Shown piece after piece: positions 1 through 8,023 of a DNA stretch of 64,000 nucleotides. The translations under genes and the position numbers were made by a program. The notes beneath the pieces were generated by a model. It saw nothing but the letters and a program-made list of their open reading frames with translations. It ran no database searches and was not told the origin of the DNA. This stretch comes from JANQOZ01 sp045106555. GTDB lineage: Bacteria; Pseudomonadota; Gammaproteobacteria; Xanthomonadales; SZUA-38. Within the stretch, counting starts at the first letter, position 1. Each line of letters opens with the position of its first letter. The stretch spans positions 62,001-126,000 of the forward strand of contig JBGCET010000008.1 of NCBI GenBank assembly GCA_045106555.1, read 5' to 3'.

Positions 1-550
1 CCAGTTGATCTCTGAATCGCTGCCAGCGAGCCCACAAGCCCAGTCCAGGCCGGCACCCCCCGCTGATGACATTGGCGCTGGCAACCCACTGTTGGCTGAA
101 CGCAAACGTTTCGGCGTCAAACCCGCCAGGATTAAGCAGACTCCAAAACGGTTTCAGTGTGACTGCGAGAGCACAGGCGTCGCCGGCCTTTAGCGTTGGC
201 GCCTGTCGCCAATGCACCTTGAACTTGCCGGCGCCAGGACTGCTTGCGTAAAAGGAGAACTGGCACGAACCCTCGTGGCAGTTTGGTAAGTTGAGGATCT
301 CGCCTGTCAGCACCCGAAACTCTGGGTCAGCTAGCCACTGAATTTGCCCCTGGCGAAACGCCTCGAGACTGCCCTGGCCCACAAGCAGCCCCAGGGTTGC
401 CACCGCAAACACCGCAGTCAGACGCTTGCGCCCCGCTGGTATTGTCAGCCCGGTGGCGCAAATCAGCCATGGCAGGATCTGCCAAGGGTGCACCACCGCA
501 TACAAACCGCAGAGTACAGCAGCGCACAGGGTCAGCAGCAGACCAGTCAT
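1..550 (-). CDS. comEC: ComEC/Rec2 DNA-uptake channel, N-terminal part (runs off the left edge)
   Basis: Translating the minus strand from an ATG at 548-550 gives an open frame of about 183 codons that continues past the window edge. It begins with hydrophobic segments (starting MTGLLLTLCAAVLCGLYAVV) and later carries LLNPGGFDAETFAF. The NPGGFD.E pattern is a hallmark of the DUF4131 N-terminal domain of ComEC, the inner-membrane channel that brings single-stranded DNA into the cytoplasm during natural transformation. Only the N-terminal part is visible; the competence and metallo-hydrolase domains would lie to the left. It follows lolD on the same strand with a 93-base gap, a Lol-comEC adjacency known from other gammaproteobacteria. 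The family call is fairly firm; the ATG is the likely start, but its ribosome binding site is weak. Confidence 0.82.
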   Translation of the reverse strand, partial: MTGLLLTLCAAVLCGLYAVVHPWQILPWLICATGLTIPAGRKRLTAVFAVATLGLLVGQGSLEAFRQGQIQWLADPEFRVLTGEILNLPNCHEGSCQFSFYASSPGAGKFKVHWRQAPTLKAGDACALAVTLKPFWSLLNPGGFDAETFAFSQQWVASANVISGGCRPGLGLWARWQRFRDQL

Positions 551-643
551 GACCAACCACGAGAGGAAGGTCTGTTAGCTTAGGGCTAAACCAGGATTTC
601 GACGATCAGCAAAACGCCACCAGCCCTGTCAGCCAGCGTGGCG

Positions 644-1339
644 TCAGTCGGCCTCGTTCAGGTGGCCGCCCGACAGCACCAGAACGCGGTCGAGTTTTCT
701 GGCCAAACTACGGTCGTGGGTAACGATGATCAGGCTTGTGCCCAAGTCGGCATTGAGTTCCAGCATCATGGTAAAAATTTGCGAGGCGTTGTCCTCGTCA
801 AGATTGCCGGTCGGCTCATCCGCCAGCACGCAGGCAGGATTGGTCACCAGCGCCCGCGCTACCGCTGCGCGCTGACGCTCACCGCCGGATAATTGGCCCG
901 GTTTGTGGGTCATTCGGTGCCCCAACCCCACCGCATCGAGCAGCTCTCGGGATTTGGCCGCTGCCACCTGGCGCGACGCGCCGCCAATCAACAACGGCAT
1001 GGCAACGTTTTCCAGTGCACTGAATTCTGGCAGCAGGTGGTGAAACTGATAGACAAACCCCAGATGCTGATTTCTCAGTCGGCTAAGAGCACGTTGACTC
1101 AGGCCTTTGAGCGGGTTTCCGGCAATGGCCACCTCGCCGCTGGTAATGGTGTCCAGACCACCCAGAACGTGGAGCAGCGTGGATTTTCCCGCACCTGACG
1201 CGCCTACAACGGCAATTCGCTCTCCGCTGTTGACGGTCATATCGACGCCACCCAACACCTGCACCTCGGTGCTGGCGTCGGAATAGGACTTCACCACCTG
1301 ACGACACTCAATTACTGGGCCTTTCATGGGCTCATTCAT
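644..1339 (-). CDS. lolD: LolD, ATPase of the lipoprotein-releasing ABC transporter
   Basis: A 231-residue ABC ATPase that powers release of outer-membrane lipoproteins from the inner membrane to LolA. It has a Walker A motif (GASGAGKST, about residue 45), an ABC signature (LSGGERQRAAVARAL) and Walker B followed by the D-loop (VLADEPTGNLD). Its length is normal for LolD. The start codon lies inside the 3' end of the upstream permease gene (8-base overlap), so the two are translationally coupled. Related MacB ATPases share these motifs; pairing with a LolC/E-type permease decides the assignment. Confidence 0.93.
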   Translation of the reverse strand: MNEPMKGPVIECRQVVKSYSDASTEVQVLGGVDMTVNSGERIAVVGASGAGKSTLLHVLGGLDTITSGEVAIAGNPLKGLSQRALSRLRNQHLGFVYQFHHLLPEFSALENVAMPLLIGGASRQVAAAKSRELLDAVGLGHRMTHKPGQLSGGERQRAAVARALVTNPACVLADEPTGNLDEDNASQIFTMMLELNADLGTSLIIVTHDRSLARKLDRVLVLSGGHLNEAD

Positions 1340-2576
1340 AACGCAGTGCCTCAGCAGGTTGGGTTCTGGAGGCTCTCCAGGCCGGGTACAGGGTCGAGGT
1401 AACGGTCAACAACAGGCTCAGCGCGCCAATTCTTACTACGTCGCGCATCTGCATGTCGGAGGGTAAGTCGCTGATGTAATAGATGTCGGAGGACATGAAC
1501 TGGACGCGAAACAGTTCCTCCAAGGCCGGCACGATGGTTTCGACGTTACTGGCCAGTGCGACCCCGCCAATCAGACCCAGCATTGTGCCGAACACCCCGA
1601 TAAACGACCCCAGCACCACAAAAATGCCCATGATGACGCCAGGGCTCGCGCCCAACGTTCGCAAGATGGCGATGTCAGCCTGTTTATCGGTGACCACCAT
1701 GACCAGGGTCGAAATAATATTGAACGCAGCCACCGCAATAATCAGCGACAAGATTACAAACATTACCGTTTTTTCCATTTGAACGGCCCTGAACAAATTG
1801 GCGTGCTGCTGAGTCCAGTCGCGCACGTAGTAGACGCCGGAAAGCTGGGACTGCAAATCCCTGGCCACCTCCCAGGCTCGGAACATATCCTCCACTTTTA
1901 ACCGGATGCCCGATGCGCCGCTGCTCACCCGAAACAGACGAGCCGCATCTTTCAGATGAATGAGCGCGGTACCGCGGTCGAACTCGTGCATCCCGACCTC
2001 AAACAATCCAACCACACGAAAGCGTTTGACCTGGGGCATGACCCCCGCCGGAGTGGCCCGAATCTGGGGCGCGAAAACCGTTAATTGTTCACCCACCTCT
2101 ACCCCCAGTGCGGCGGCAAGATGGACCCCCAGCAGGATGCCGAATTCCCCGTCGCGCAGACCGTCCAGACTACCGGCGACTACATTGTTGGCGACATCCG
2201 AGACGCTGCCTTCTTTCTCCGGGTCGATGCCTCTGACCAGCGCGCCGCTGATCCGAAAGCCTTTAATTAGAGTTTCCCGCTCAATGAAGGGGGCCGCCCC
2301 CAACACTGAGGGGTGCTCAGCAGCATCCGCCATCGCCTGGGGCCATTGGTTCATGTTGCCTTCCACACTGGTAATGGTGGCGTGAGACAACATGCCGAGA
2401 ATGCGTTCTCGCAATTCTTTCTCAAAGCCGTTCATCACCGAAATGACGGTAATCAACACCGTAACTCCCAGGGCAATTCCCAGCATGGAAATGAGACTGA
2501 TGAAGGAAATGAAACTATTGCGGCGTTTGGCCCGCGTGTAGCGGAGTCCAATGTAAAATTGAAGCGGTCGATACAT
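1332..2576 (-). CDS. Lipoprotein-releasing ABC transporter permease, LolC/LolE family
   Basis: A 414-residue permease with the usual family length. It opens with the family's typical N-terminus (FYIGLRYTRAKRRNSFISF, then a first membrane segment and the NGFEKELRERILG motif), followed by a large periplasmic domain at about 55-260 and three C-terminal membrane segments from about residue 270. The end contains the LYPAWRASRTQPAEALRYE signature of the FtsX/MacB permease superfamily. It works with LolD, encoded directly downstream, to extract lipoproteins. E. coli has two different permeases flanking lolD. Here only one copy is present and comEC follows lolD, so this may be a homodimeric LolF-type permease; a second copy elsewhere in the genome cannot be excluded, so no C/E letter is assigned. 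Confidence 0.9.
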   Translation of the reverse strand: MYRPLQFYIGLRYTRAKRRNSFISFISLISMLGIALGVTVLITVISVMNGFEKELRERILGMLSHATITSVEGNMNQWPQAMADAAEHPSVLGAAPFIERETLIKGFRISGALVRGIDPEKEGSVSDVANNVVAGSLDGLRDGEFGILLGVHLAAALGVEVGEQLTVFAPQIRATPAGVMPQVKRFRVVGLFEVGMHEFDRGTALIHLKDAARLFRVSSGASGIRLKVEDMFRAWEVARDLQSQLSGVYYVRDWTQQHANLFRAVQMEKTVMFVILSLIIAVAAFNIISTLVMVVTDKQADIAILRTLGASPGVIMGIFVVLGSFIGVFGTMLGLIGGVALASNVETIVPALEELFRVQFMSSDIYYISDLPSDMQMRDVVRIGALSLLLTVTSTLYPAWRASRTQPAEALRYE

Positions 2577-2584
2577 TACCTGTC

Positions 2585-3022
2585 CTAAAGGTTGCGGCCC
2601 CGACGATCGAGAGCAACCAGCAAATGGCGAAAATCATCAGGCTGACGAGAACGCCAGATCCACTGCCGATGACGTCCTTCGGCGTGGTTAATGGTGATTA
2701 AGACCCCCCAGGGGCATTGAAAGTTGCCGCAGATAGTTACTGGCACTATCCGATGACGCCCGTCAGCAAGTTCAAAGGTACCGTCTGCATGAGCAATTAG
2801 ACGCTGCCAACCCGAATCAGCAACCCTGCTGGCATGGACCATCACCAGCGCCACCCACAAGAGAAACAGCGCGGCCACCCCGGCCATAACGCCGGCACCT
2901 GTTTGAGCCCACACGACCGTGACCATCACCAGAGCAGACACACAGGCCGGCACCGCAAGCAATATCAGGTCGACCGTTGACAGCGAAAGATTCAGATCAA
3001 GCTGGCTGGCGAATCTGTTCAA
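2585..3022 (-). CDS. ygfX: YgfX/CptA-like membrane protein, partner of SdhE
   Basis: A 145-residue protein with two hydrophobic segments near residues 20-65, followed by a soluble C-terminal part (HADGTFELADGRHRIVPV, then IWRSRQPDDFRHLLVALDR). This layout and its position directly after sdhE match YgfX (CptA, DUF1434), described in enterobacteria as a membrane protein encoded with SdhE and discussed as a toxin acting on FtsZ/MreB. The start is TTG at 3022, overlapping the sdhE 3' end by 26 bases, so expression is probably coupled. Sequence conservation in this family is low; the call rests on topology, size and neighbourhood. Confidence 0.68.
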   Translation of the reverse strand: MNRFASQLDLNLSLSTVDLILLAVPACVSALVMVTVVWAQTGAGVMAGVAALFLLWVALVMVHASRVADSGWQRLIAHADGTFELADGRHRIVPVTICGNFQCPWGVLITINHAEGRHRQWIWRSRQPDDFRHLLVALDRRGRNL

Positions 3023-3233
3023 CCAGTTTCCTGTTTGCTGGGTCTTCAGGAATGATCCTGCCGCTTAGCCAGTCCCACAGTTGATCGTCTTCCCGCTGTA
3101 GAAATTCGACGAACCGGACCTTCAACGGCGCGTCCAGGCCTTCGTACTGTTGATCCAGATAACGGCGCAGCATCACGTCGAGTTCCAGCATGCCCCGCCG
3201 GCAACGCCAGCGGAGCTGGCTAACGGGTGGCAA
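2997..3233 (-). CDS. sdhE: SdhE (SDHAF2 family) flavinylation factor
   Basis: This small protein contains the RRGM motif (RWRCRRGMLELDVMLRRYL) and the later EDDQLWDWLSGR segment that define SdhE/CptB/SDHAF2, which assists covalent FAD attachment to succinate dehydrogenase and fumarate reductase. The frame stays open up to 3413. I place the start at TTG 3233, giving 78 residues and about ten residues before the RRGM motif, as in E. coli SdhE. It also avoids overlap with the SDHAF4-like gene ending at 3265. An ATG at 3305 is the main alternative and would overlap that gene by 41 bases. No strong ribosome binding site decides between them. The product is sure; the start is not. Confidence 0.85.
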   Translation of the reverse strand: MPPVSQLRWRCRRGMLELDVMLRRYLDQQYEGLDAPLKVRFVEFLQREDDQLWDWLSGRIIPEDPANRKLVEQIRQPA

Positions 3234-3264
3234 GGGTTCGGACTGGTCGGAAATGTTGGATGAA

Positions 3265-3471
3265 CTAGAAATCGGTGCAACGCCCGTTTTGTTCCCAATC
3301 ACCATACCGGGTGGGCTCTGGCCCTTTGGGGCCGCCAATCTCCCGCGCCCGACTGACGGATTCGTCGTTTTTCCCGACGCCGTTTTCATTAGTCTCATCA
3401 GCGCTTGGATCAACAGATTCTGGCGATATTGTGTCGGCGTTTGCAGTCGACGGTGTATTTTTCTTACTCAT
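3265..3471 (-). CDS. DUF1674 / SDHAF4-like succinate dehydrogenase assembly factor
   Basis: A 68-residue protein with a hydrophilic, probably disordered N-terminus rich in Ser, Asn, Asp and Glu, ending in GGPKGPEPTRYGDWEQNGRC plus TDF. The PEPTRYGDWE...DF tail is the diagnostic signature of DUF1674, the family of eukaryotic SDHAF4/Sdh8. That factor binds flavinylated SdhA and protects it from autooxidation before complex assembly. The gene directly precedes sdhE, so two succinate-dehydrogenase maturation factors are encoded side by side, which supports the assignment. The ATG at 3471 lies only 38 bases from the divergent ygfZ start. Because it is short and overlaps an extended sdhE frame, automatic annotation could miss it. 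Confidence 0.82.
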   Translation of the reverse strand: MSKKNTPSTANADTISPESVDPSADETNENGVGKNDESVSRAREIGGPKGPEPTRYGDWEQNGRCTDF

Positions 3472-3509
3472 GGACTTATTGTAGCGCTTTCCACGTTTGC
3501 AGGTGTCCT

Positions 3510-4319
3510 ATGGATCTGGTGAGTCTGGTCAGCGAATACCGCGTATTGGCCGTCGCGGGCTCCGATGCCACAGCCTTTTTGCAGGCCCAATTTACCTGTG
3601 ATCTGAATGCCCTTGATGAAGAGTCAGCCTGCGCCGGGGCGCTGTTGAACCCCAAAGGCAAAGTGCTGGCGATGGGTTACCTGCTTCCTCAGCCGGGCCA
3701 CTGGTTGCTGCTGGTCCACCCCTCGGTGGCAGAGCAAACGGCGACTCACCTAAGCCGCTACATTCTCAGGGCCAAGGTCGAGATTGATTCAAGCCCCTGG
3801 TCTGCGGTGGGCGTCATGCCCGAAACGGATAGTGCCGAGGACCATGCAAACGACAATTTCAGCCGCCTGCCGGCCCGCAGCGCCAATCTGTTTTTGTTGC
3901 CGGACGGACGACAAGTTGGGGTATCAAAGACGGAAGCCGATACCCGTCATCTGGCGGTCTGGCGTCAGTGGGATCTGCGCGCTGGCATGGTCAGCGTCGA
4001 CAATGCCATCCAGGAGCGATTTATTCCGCAAATGTTGGGGCTTGACGTGCTGGGCGCTGTGAGCTTCAGCAAAGGCTGCTACCCAGGTCAGGAGATTGTT
4101 GCGCGAGCTCGCCACCTTGGTCGGGTTAAGCGGGGTCTGGCGCTGCTGGAGTCCAGGGGTGAACTGTCAGCAGGAATGGAGCTGTCCGACCAAGGTGACG
4201 TGCGCTGCGGAGAGGTGATCAACGTTTTGCAAACAGGCGCCGGATGGCTTGCGCTGGCCGTGGTCAATCGAGACGTGTCGGCGTTGACGTCAATCGATCG
4301 GGTCAGCCACTTTCATTGA
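3510..4319 (+). CDS. ygfZ: YgfZ/GcvT-like folate-binding protein for Fe-S cluster enzymes
   Basis: The protein carries the family signature KGCYPGQEIVARARHLGRVK near residue 190 and the N-terminal fold AFLQAQFTCDLNAL...LNPKGKVLA of the GcvT-like folate-binding proteins. YgfZ (human IBA57) uses tetrahydrofolate to support maintenance or assembly of certain Fe-S enzymes, such as the tRNA methylthiotransferase MiaB. I choose the ATG at 3510 (270 residues) because it follows an AGGTG ribosome binding site and matches family starts; the frame is open further upstream to 3405, but that stretch overlaps the divergent gene and is not YgfZ-like. YgfZ opposite sdhE is a common gammaproteobacterial arrangement. 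Confidence 0.93.
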   Translation: MDLVSLVSEYRVLAVAGSDATAFLQAQFTCDLNALDEESACAGALLNPKGKVLAMGYLLPQPGHWLLLVHPSVAEQTATHLSRYILRAKVEIDSSPWSAVGVMPETDSAEDHANDNFSRLPARSANLFLLPDGRQVGVSKTEADTRHLAVWRQWDLRAGMVSVDNAIQERFIPQMLGLDVLGAVSFSKGCYPGQEIVARARHLGRVKRGLALLESRGELSAGMELSDQGDVRCGEVINVLQTGAGWLALAVVNRDVSALTSIDRVSHFH

Positions 4320-4350
4320 CCCCATCTTCATTAACGATAACGATGGCTGG

Positions 4351-5136
4351 CTAAGCTTCTGCCGCGAGATAGCAAATCCAGCCTGGATCAGCTTCACCCT
4401 CTTCAGTTTCTTCAAACACGCCGTTACCCTCGTCGGTGTCCGGGTCCGTTCCCTCCCAGTACACTCGCGTGCGACTAAAGCCTGCTTCACTTAGCAATTC
4501 TCGCAGCTCCGGTATGGTCCAAAGCCGCCAGTAGTAGGAAAAGGCCCGGTCCATGCGGGTACCGTCTTCCAGTTCAAAGTGGATGTAGCACTGCATCTGA
4601 GAGTTCACTGGATTGAAGGACGCCTGTTCCCAGATGTAGGTGAAGTGCCCGCAGTCTCTGGGTTCGGTCAATTCCTTGGGTGCATCGTAGCCGCCGTAAA
4701 TGTCGGTGAACAATACGCCATCATCCACCAGCGAACGCCGAACGCTGGCGAAATATTCCCGCATTTCGTCTCTATCCAAGAACAGGAAATAACTGAAGTT
4801 CATCGCCAGCACCACGTCCATCGGGCTGCTGCCATCGCGGACATCCCCCTCGCGCAACGTCAATCTCTGCTGCTGGGAGGATTTCAAGGAAGCCAGATTG
4901 TTATTCCTGCCCCATTGCAGCACTTCGCTGTCCAGGTCCACCGCCAGAGCGGTGTTCTTACCGGACCTGCGGACCCACTCTGCCGCGGTGTTGGCGGTGC
5001 CACAAAAATCCTCTCGCAGTTTGCGAGCCTTTCGGCCTCGAATTTTGCGGAACGTGCTGGCGACAAAATCGACTTCCGATTCCACGTCCTGAACTGCTTG
5101 CTGATAAAGAACGTGACGGTCGTTACTGGGTTTCAT
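4351..5136 (-). CDS. Class I SAM-dependent methyltransferase of unknown substrate
   Basis: A 261-residue Rossmann-type methyltransferase. The glycine-containing motif I region is LREDFCGTANTAAEWVRRSG, followed by the acidic motif II (LAVDLDSEVL), a motif III aspartate (REGDVRDG) and the conserved AMNFSYFLF segment. The C-terminal part has many aromatic residues (FSYYWRLWTIPELRELLSEAGF). No feature identifies the acceptor. The ATG at 5136 is preferred to the GTG at 5160 because an AGAGA-like binding site precedes it. It converges on ygfZ and diverges from yedK. Confidence 0.75.
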   Translation of the reverse strand: MKPSNDRHVLYQQAVQDVESEVDFVASTFRKIRGRKARKLREDFCGTANTAAEWVRRSGKNTALAVDLDSEVLQWGRNNNLASLKSSQQQRLTLREGDVRDGSSPMDVVLAMNFSYFLFLDRDEMREYFASVRRSLVDDGVLFTDIYGGYDAPKELTEPRDCGHFTYIWEQASFNPVNSQMQCYIHFELEDGTRMDRAFSYYWRLWTIPELRELLSEAGFSRTRVYWEGTDPDTDEGNGVFEETEEGEADPGWICYLAAEA

Positions 5137-5315
5137 GACTGATTTTCTCTTGTGAACCACGTTGTTCCATCAAGCGCGGCAACTGGCCGCGCTAAACCGG
5201 CGCGAAGTATGCAGCGACTGAACGCTTTTGACCAGTGCGCAATACCCTCTAGTTACGATGACAACGGCGCCAGACACTGGGGCAGTCTTACGCAGTTTGG
5301 TGCACAATACCCCGC

Positions 5316-5996
5316 ATGTGCGGTCGCTATTTCATCAATACTCTTCCACAAACCCTGGCTGAGCAGTTTCTGGTCCAGCCACCAACAGACCATGCCAGCA
5401 GCTTCAATATTGCCCCTACGCAAAACTGCGCCATCGTCAAAACCAACGACGATGGCCAGAGAGAATTGATCCATGCCCGTTGGGGGCTGATCCCGTTTTG
5501 GGCTAAAGACCGAAAAATGGCCAGCCGAACCATTAATGCTCGGCTGGAAACCGCGAAGGAAAAACCGGCTTACCGGGCGGCCTGGAAACGCCGCCGATGT
5601 GTTGTGCCGGCCAGCGGTTACTATGAATGGGTTGGTCGGGGCAAAAGCAAAACCCCTTATGCTGTGCTGCCAACCCAGGCCGAGCTGTTGGCGTTGGCGG
5701 GTTTATGGGAATCTTGGACTGATGATATCGACGGCGAAATGGTCCATTCATTCACCCTCATGACCACAGAGGCTGTCGGGCCCGCCGCAGATATTCACCA
5801 TCGAATGCCATTGATGTTAGACCCAGAGCTACAGCAAGCTTGGTTATCCCATGCGCTGGAAGATCCTGTCGGCATTGCGTCGCTGGTGGCTGAAGCGCAG
5901 CCTACCCAAACGGTGAAGCCCCATGCGGTGAGCACAGCGGTGAATTCAGTGCACAACAATTATCCGGAACTGCTGGAGCCTGCCCAACTGATTTGA
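5316..5996 (+). CDS. yedK: YedK/HMCES family abasic-site shield (SRAP domain)
   Basis: A 226-residue SRAP-domain protein beginning MCGRYFINT. Cys2 is the residue that forms a thiazolidine crosslink to abasic sites in single-stranded DNA after removal of Met1, which fixes the start at this ATG. Other expected parts are visible: IAPTQN, ARWGLIPFWAKD, TINARLETA, the active-site Glu in YYEWV, and the late DIHHRMPLML histidine. YedK/HMCES protects stalled replication forks and is often SOS-linked in bacteria. No LexA box was recognised in the short upstream region shared with the divergent methyltransferase. Confidence 0.93.
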   Translation: MCGRYFINTLPQTLAEQFLVQPPTDHASSFNIAPTQNCAIVKTNDDGQRELIHARWGLIPFWAKDRKMASRTINARLETAKEKPAYRAAWKRRRCVVPASGYYEWVGRGKSKTPYAVLPTQAELLALAGLWESWTDDIDGEMVHSFTLMTTEAVGPAADIHHRMPLMLDPELQQAWLSHALEDPVGIASLVAEAQPTQTVKPHAVSTAVNSVHNNYPELLEPAQLI

Positions 5997-6044
5997 TCAG
6001 AATTCCATGTCCGGCGGGCCTGGAATATTAGGTAAAAACGTTCG

Positions 6045-7769
6045 TCAAGAGACATCGAGGGGTGGAATGCCCGACGATTCCATGGGCACTGGCCCCAAAT
6101 CTGGCACCCCGTCAATACGCGAGGGCTTGATAGCGTAAGTGTAGCGGCAATACTCGGTCGTTCGATCGGCGAGGCCGTCAACTTGCAGCATGGTCTCGTG
6201 GAACTGCATTTCCTCCCGCCAGCACGTTAGCCATGGCACTTTGGTTTCGCTATGGAACGGCGGCACCAACAGATACTGGTTGTTGGCATCGTTGGCGGCA
6301 AAGCCCCGCGTCAACAATGCCCGTGCGGGAGGAATTCGACGCCCAGGCAGGTCGGCCAGAACCGCCGCAGCTTTGACATCCTGCCCCACCACTGAAAGGC
6401 CGACTTCAACTTCTTCCGGATCGGGAGACTGCAGCCACTTCACGGCCGCAACCATCCATATGGCGTCTCGTTCACTGATGGCCGCCGTGCTGAGCGTGAT
6501 CAGTTCACCCACGCGAATTTGCATATTCTGCGGTTTCACAAAACGCAATCGATAGCCGCCCAGGCTTTGATTGAGTATTTCCGCTTCGTGCTGAGGTGGC
6601 CTGAAGCGCTGATCACTGCCGGCAACCCAATTGTTGATCGAGCCTGCCTGCTGAGTCAGTTTCTCGTTGCCGGTTTCTTCCAGAAATTGACCGAAACTTT
6701 GTTCTCCGGCAGCCATGAAGTGAATGCCGTTGAGCCCAATGACTACCCGCGCTTTGTGGGTGGCTGGGAGCCGCTTATGACGGCGTTCAATTCGTTCTCC
6801 CCACGTTGCGGTCAGTTGCCGGAGCAACATGCCATCGAGAATCAGCGTTTCATGGCCAGCGGATTTGAGCGGGATATCCCGTGAACTGCCGTTTTCTGAG
6901 GACAACAGCTTCTGCAGCCATTGTTTCAAGCTCGACAGGTCAAACCGAAAATCTCCGCTGGGCGATTCGTCATCCAGCACCAGCATCGGCGCGCAGTCAT
7001 CATCAATAGTGATAGCGAATTGGCCAACGGCGGCCTTGCCGGTTGCCAGCGTTGTTTTATCTCGCCACATTTCACAGGCTTTATGCACCTGGGTTATTGC
7101 CCGTTGGCTCAGCCGCTGAGGGTCGCACAAGCCCAGCAGCGCGGTGCGTTTGTAGATGTCTTCGATGCGGTGGCTTTTTTTCGACCAGCCCAGTGTGTCC
7201 ACAATGGTCCGCGATTCCATGCCATTTTGGGCAGCGAACGCATAAAGGATGTGGATTTCACTCCAAATACCGGTGGGCGGCGCCCGAAACAACTGCCCAC
7301 AACGGAATACCAGCTGCTCACAACAGGACAGAGCTCGGTGGATGGCCAATCCGCCGGCGCGTTTGCCAACCAGCGAGAAACGTGCCGATTCATTGGCAAA
7401 CTGATGGGCTGCCAGTCGATAACCCATAGCCAGTTCACGGAAAAAGTGCACGACAGTGCGGCCTACCTTGTCGGTTTTGTCCGTCAGCGGAAACACGGCG
7501 TCGTGATATTGCTTGTCCAGGACGTTGACTACGGCCAGGCAAGGTTCTGTAACCTGTTCCAGCGCGTGCAGCCTGAACCGCGCACTGACTTTGGAGTGGT
7601 TAAGGTCCTGAACGCCAGCCAGCAATTCGTTGCCCGCGGCTGTGACGTTGGCCAAGGGTAACGATGCCAGCCATTCATCAAACGCCTTGCGGCTGGCAAA
7701 ACGGGAATTGCGCCCTGGCTTTTCCTGCTGAGGCGTGGCGGATGCCAATGATTCGACTCGTGGTTCCAA
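6045..7769 (-). CDS. PilZ-domain (probable c-di-GMP-responsive) protein
   Basis: A 574-residue soluble protein without signal peptide or membrane segment. Around residues 385-480 it contains an EAEILNQSLGGYRLRF segment, which fits the [D/N]xSxxG element of PilZ c-di-GMP receptors, followed by a beta-rich stretch (RVGELITL...WMVAAVKWLQ). The upstream arginine motif is only partly recognisable (DQRFRPPQ), so ligand binding is not certain. The N-terminal two-thirds is largely helical and unassigned, including FRELAMGYRLAAHQFANES and an IVDTLGWSKKSHRIEDIY segment. The first usable start is TTG at 7769, with a distant GGAG upstream. It converges on yedK with a 48-base gap. Confidence 0.62.
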   Translation of the reverse strand: MEPRVESLASATPQQEKPGRNSRFASRKAFDEWLASLPLANVTAAGNELLAGVQDLNHSKVSARFRLHALEQVTEPCLAVVNVLDKQYHDAVFPLTDKTDKVGRTVVHFFRELAMGYRLAAHQFANESARFSLVGKRAGGLAIHRALSCCEQLVFRCGQLFRAPPTGIWSEIHILYAFAAQNGMESRTIVDTLGWSKKSHRIEDIYKRTALLGLCDPQRLSQRAITQVHKACEMWRDKTTLATGKAAVGQFAITIDDDCAPMLVLDDESPSGDFRFDLSSLKQWLQKLLSSENGSSRDIPLKSAGHETLILDGMLLRQLTATWGERIERRHKRLPATHKARVVIGLNGIHFMAAGEQSFGQFLEETGNEKLTQQAGSINNWVAGSDQRFRPPQHEAEILNQSLGGYRLRFVKPQNMQIRVGELITLSTAAISERDAIWMVAAVKWLQSPDPEEVEVGLSVVGQDVKAAAVLADLPGRRIPPARALLTRGFAANDANNQYLLVPPFHSETKVPWLTCWREEMQFHETMLQVDGLADRTTEYCRYTYAIKPSRIDGVPDLGPVPMESSGIPPLDVS

Positions 7770-7949
7770 AGTTTCGCCGATCTCCGAGATCTGATCGTGC
7801 TCTGTTGCACGAACTACAGTATACGCTGCTTTACAAGAATTTCCCTTCAGACAATGTGCTATGTACCGGGGAAAAGTGAGAATTTCATTGCTGCATCCTG
7901 TTTGAGAATAAAATCCACCAAGCTTCTCTTAGCCACCAGCCCTGAGTAT

Positions 7950-7978
7950 TTGTACTCGACCACTTGAGCGACTATCTT
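7950..7978 (+). promoter_or_regulatory. Candidate sigma-70 promoter for gdhA
   Basis: TTGTAC (7950-7955) and TATCTT (7973-7978) are separated by 17 bases and lie 45 bases before the gdhA start. Both hexamers match the consensus only partly. This is the best candidate seen in the 254-base gap between the PilZ-type gene and gdhA. Confidence 0.3.
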
Positions 7979-8023
7979 TAGCACACGTTGTGAAAACCAT
8001 TACTCAGGGAAAGGGGAATTACC

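Noticed and set aside
327..560. A 77-codon minus-strand frame at the left end
   Set aside because: It lies in another frame over comEC; the comEC frame has family motifs and membrane segments, this one has none.
3306..3413. N-terminal extension of SdhE up to a TTG at 3413
   Set aside because: The stretch overlaps the DUF1674 gene, whose conserved tail shows it is the coding frame there.
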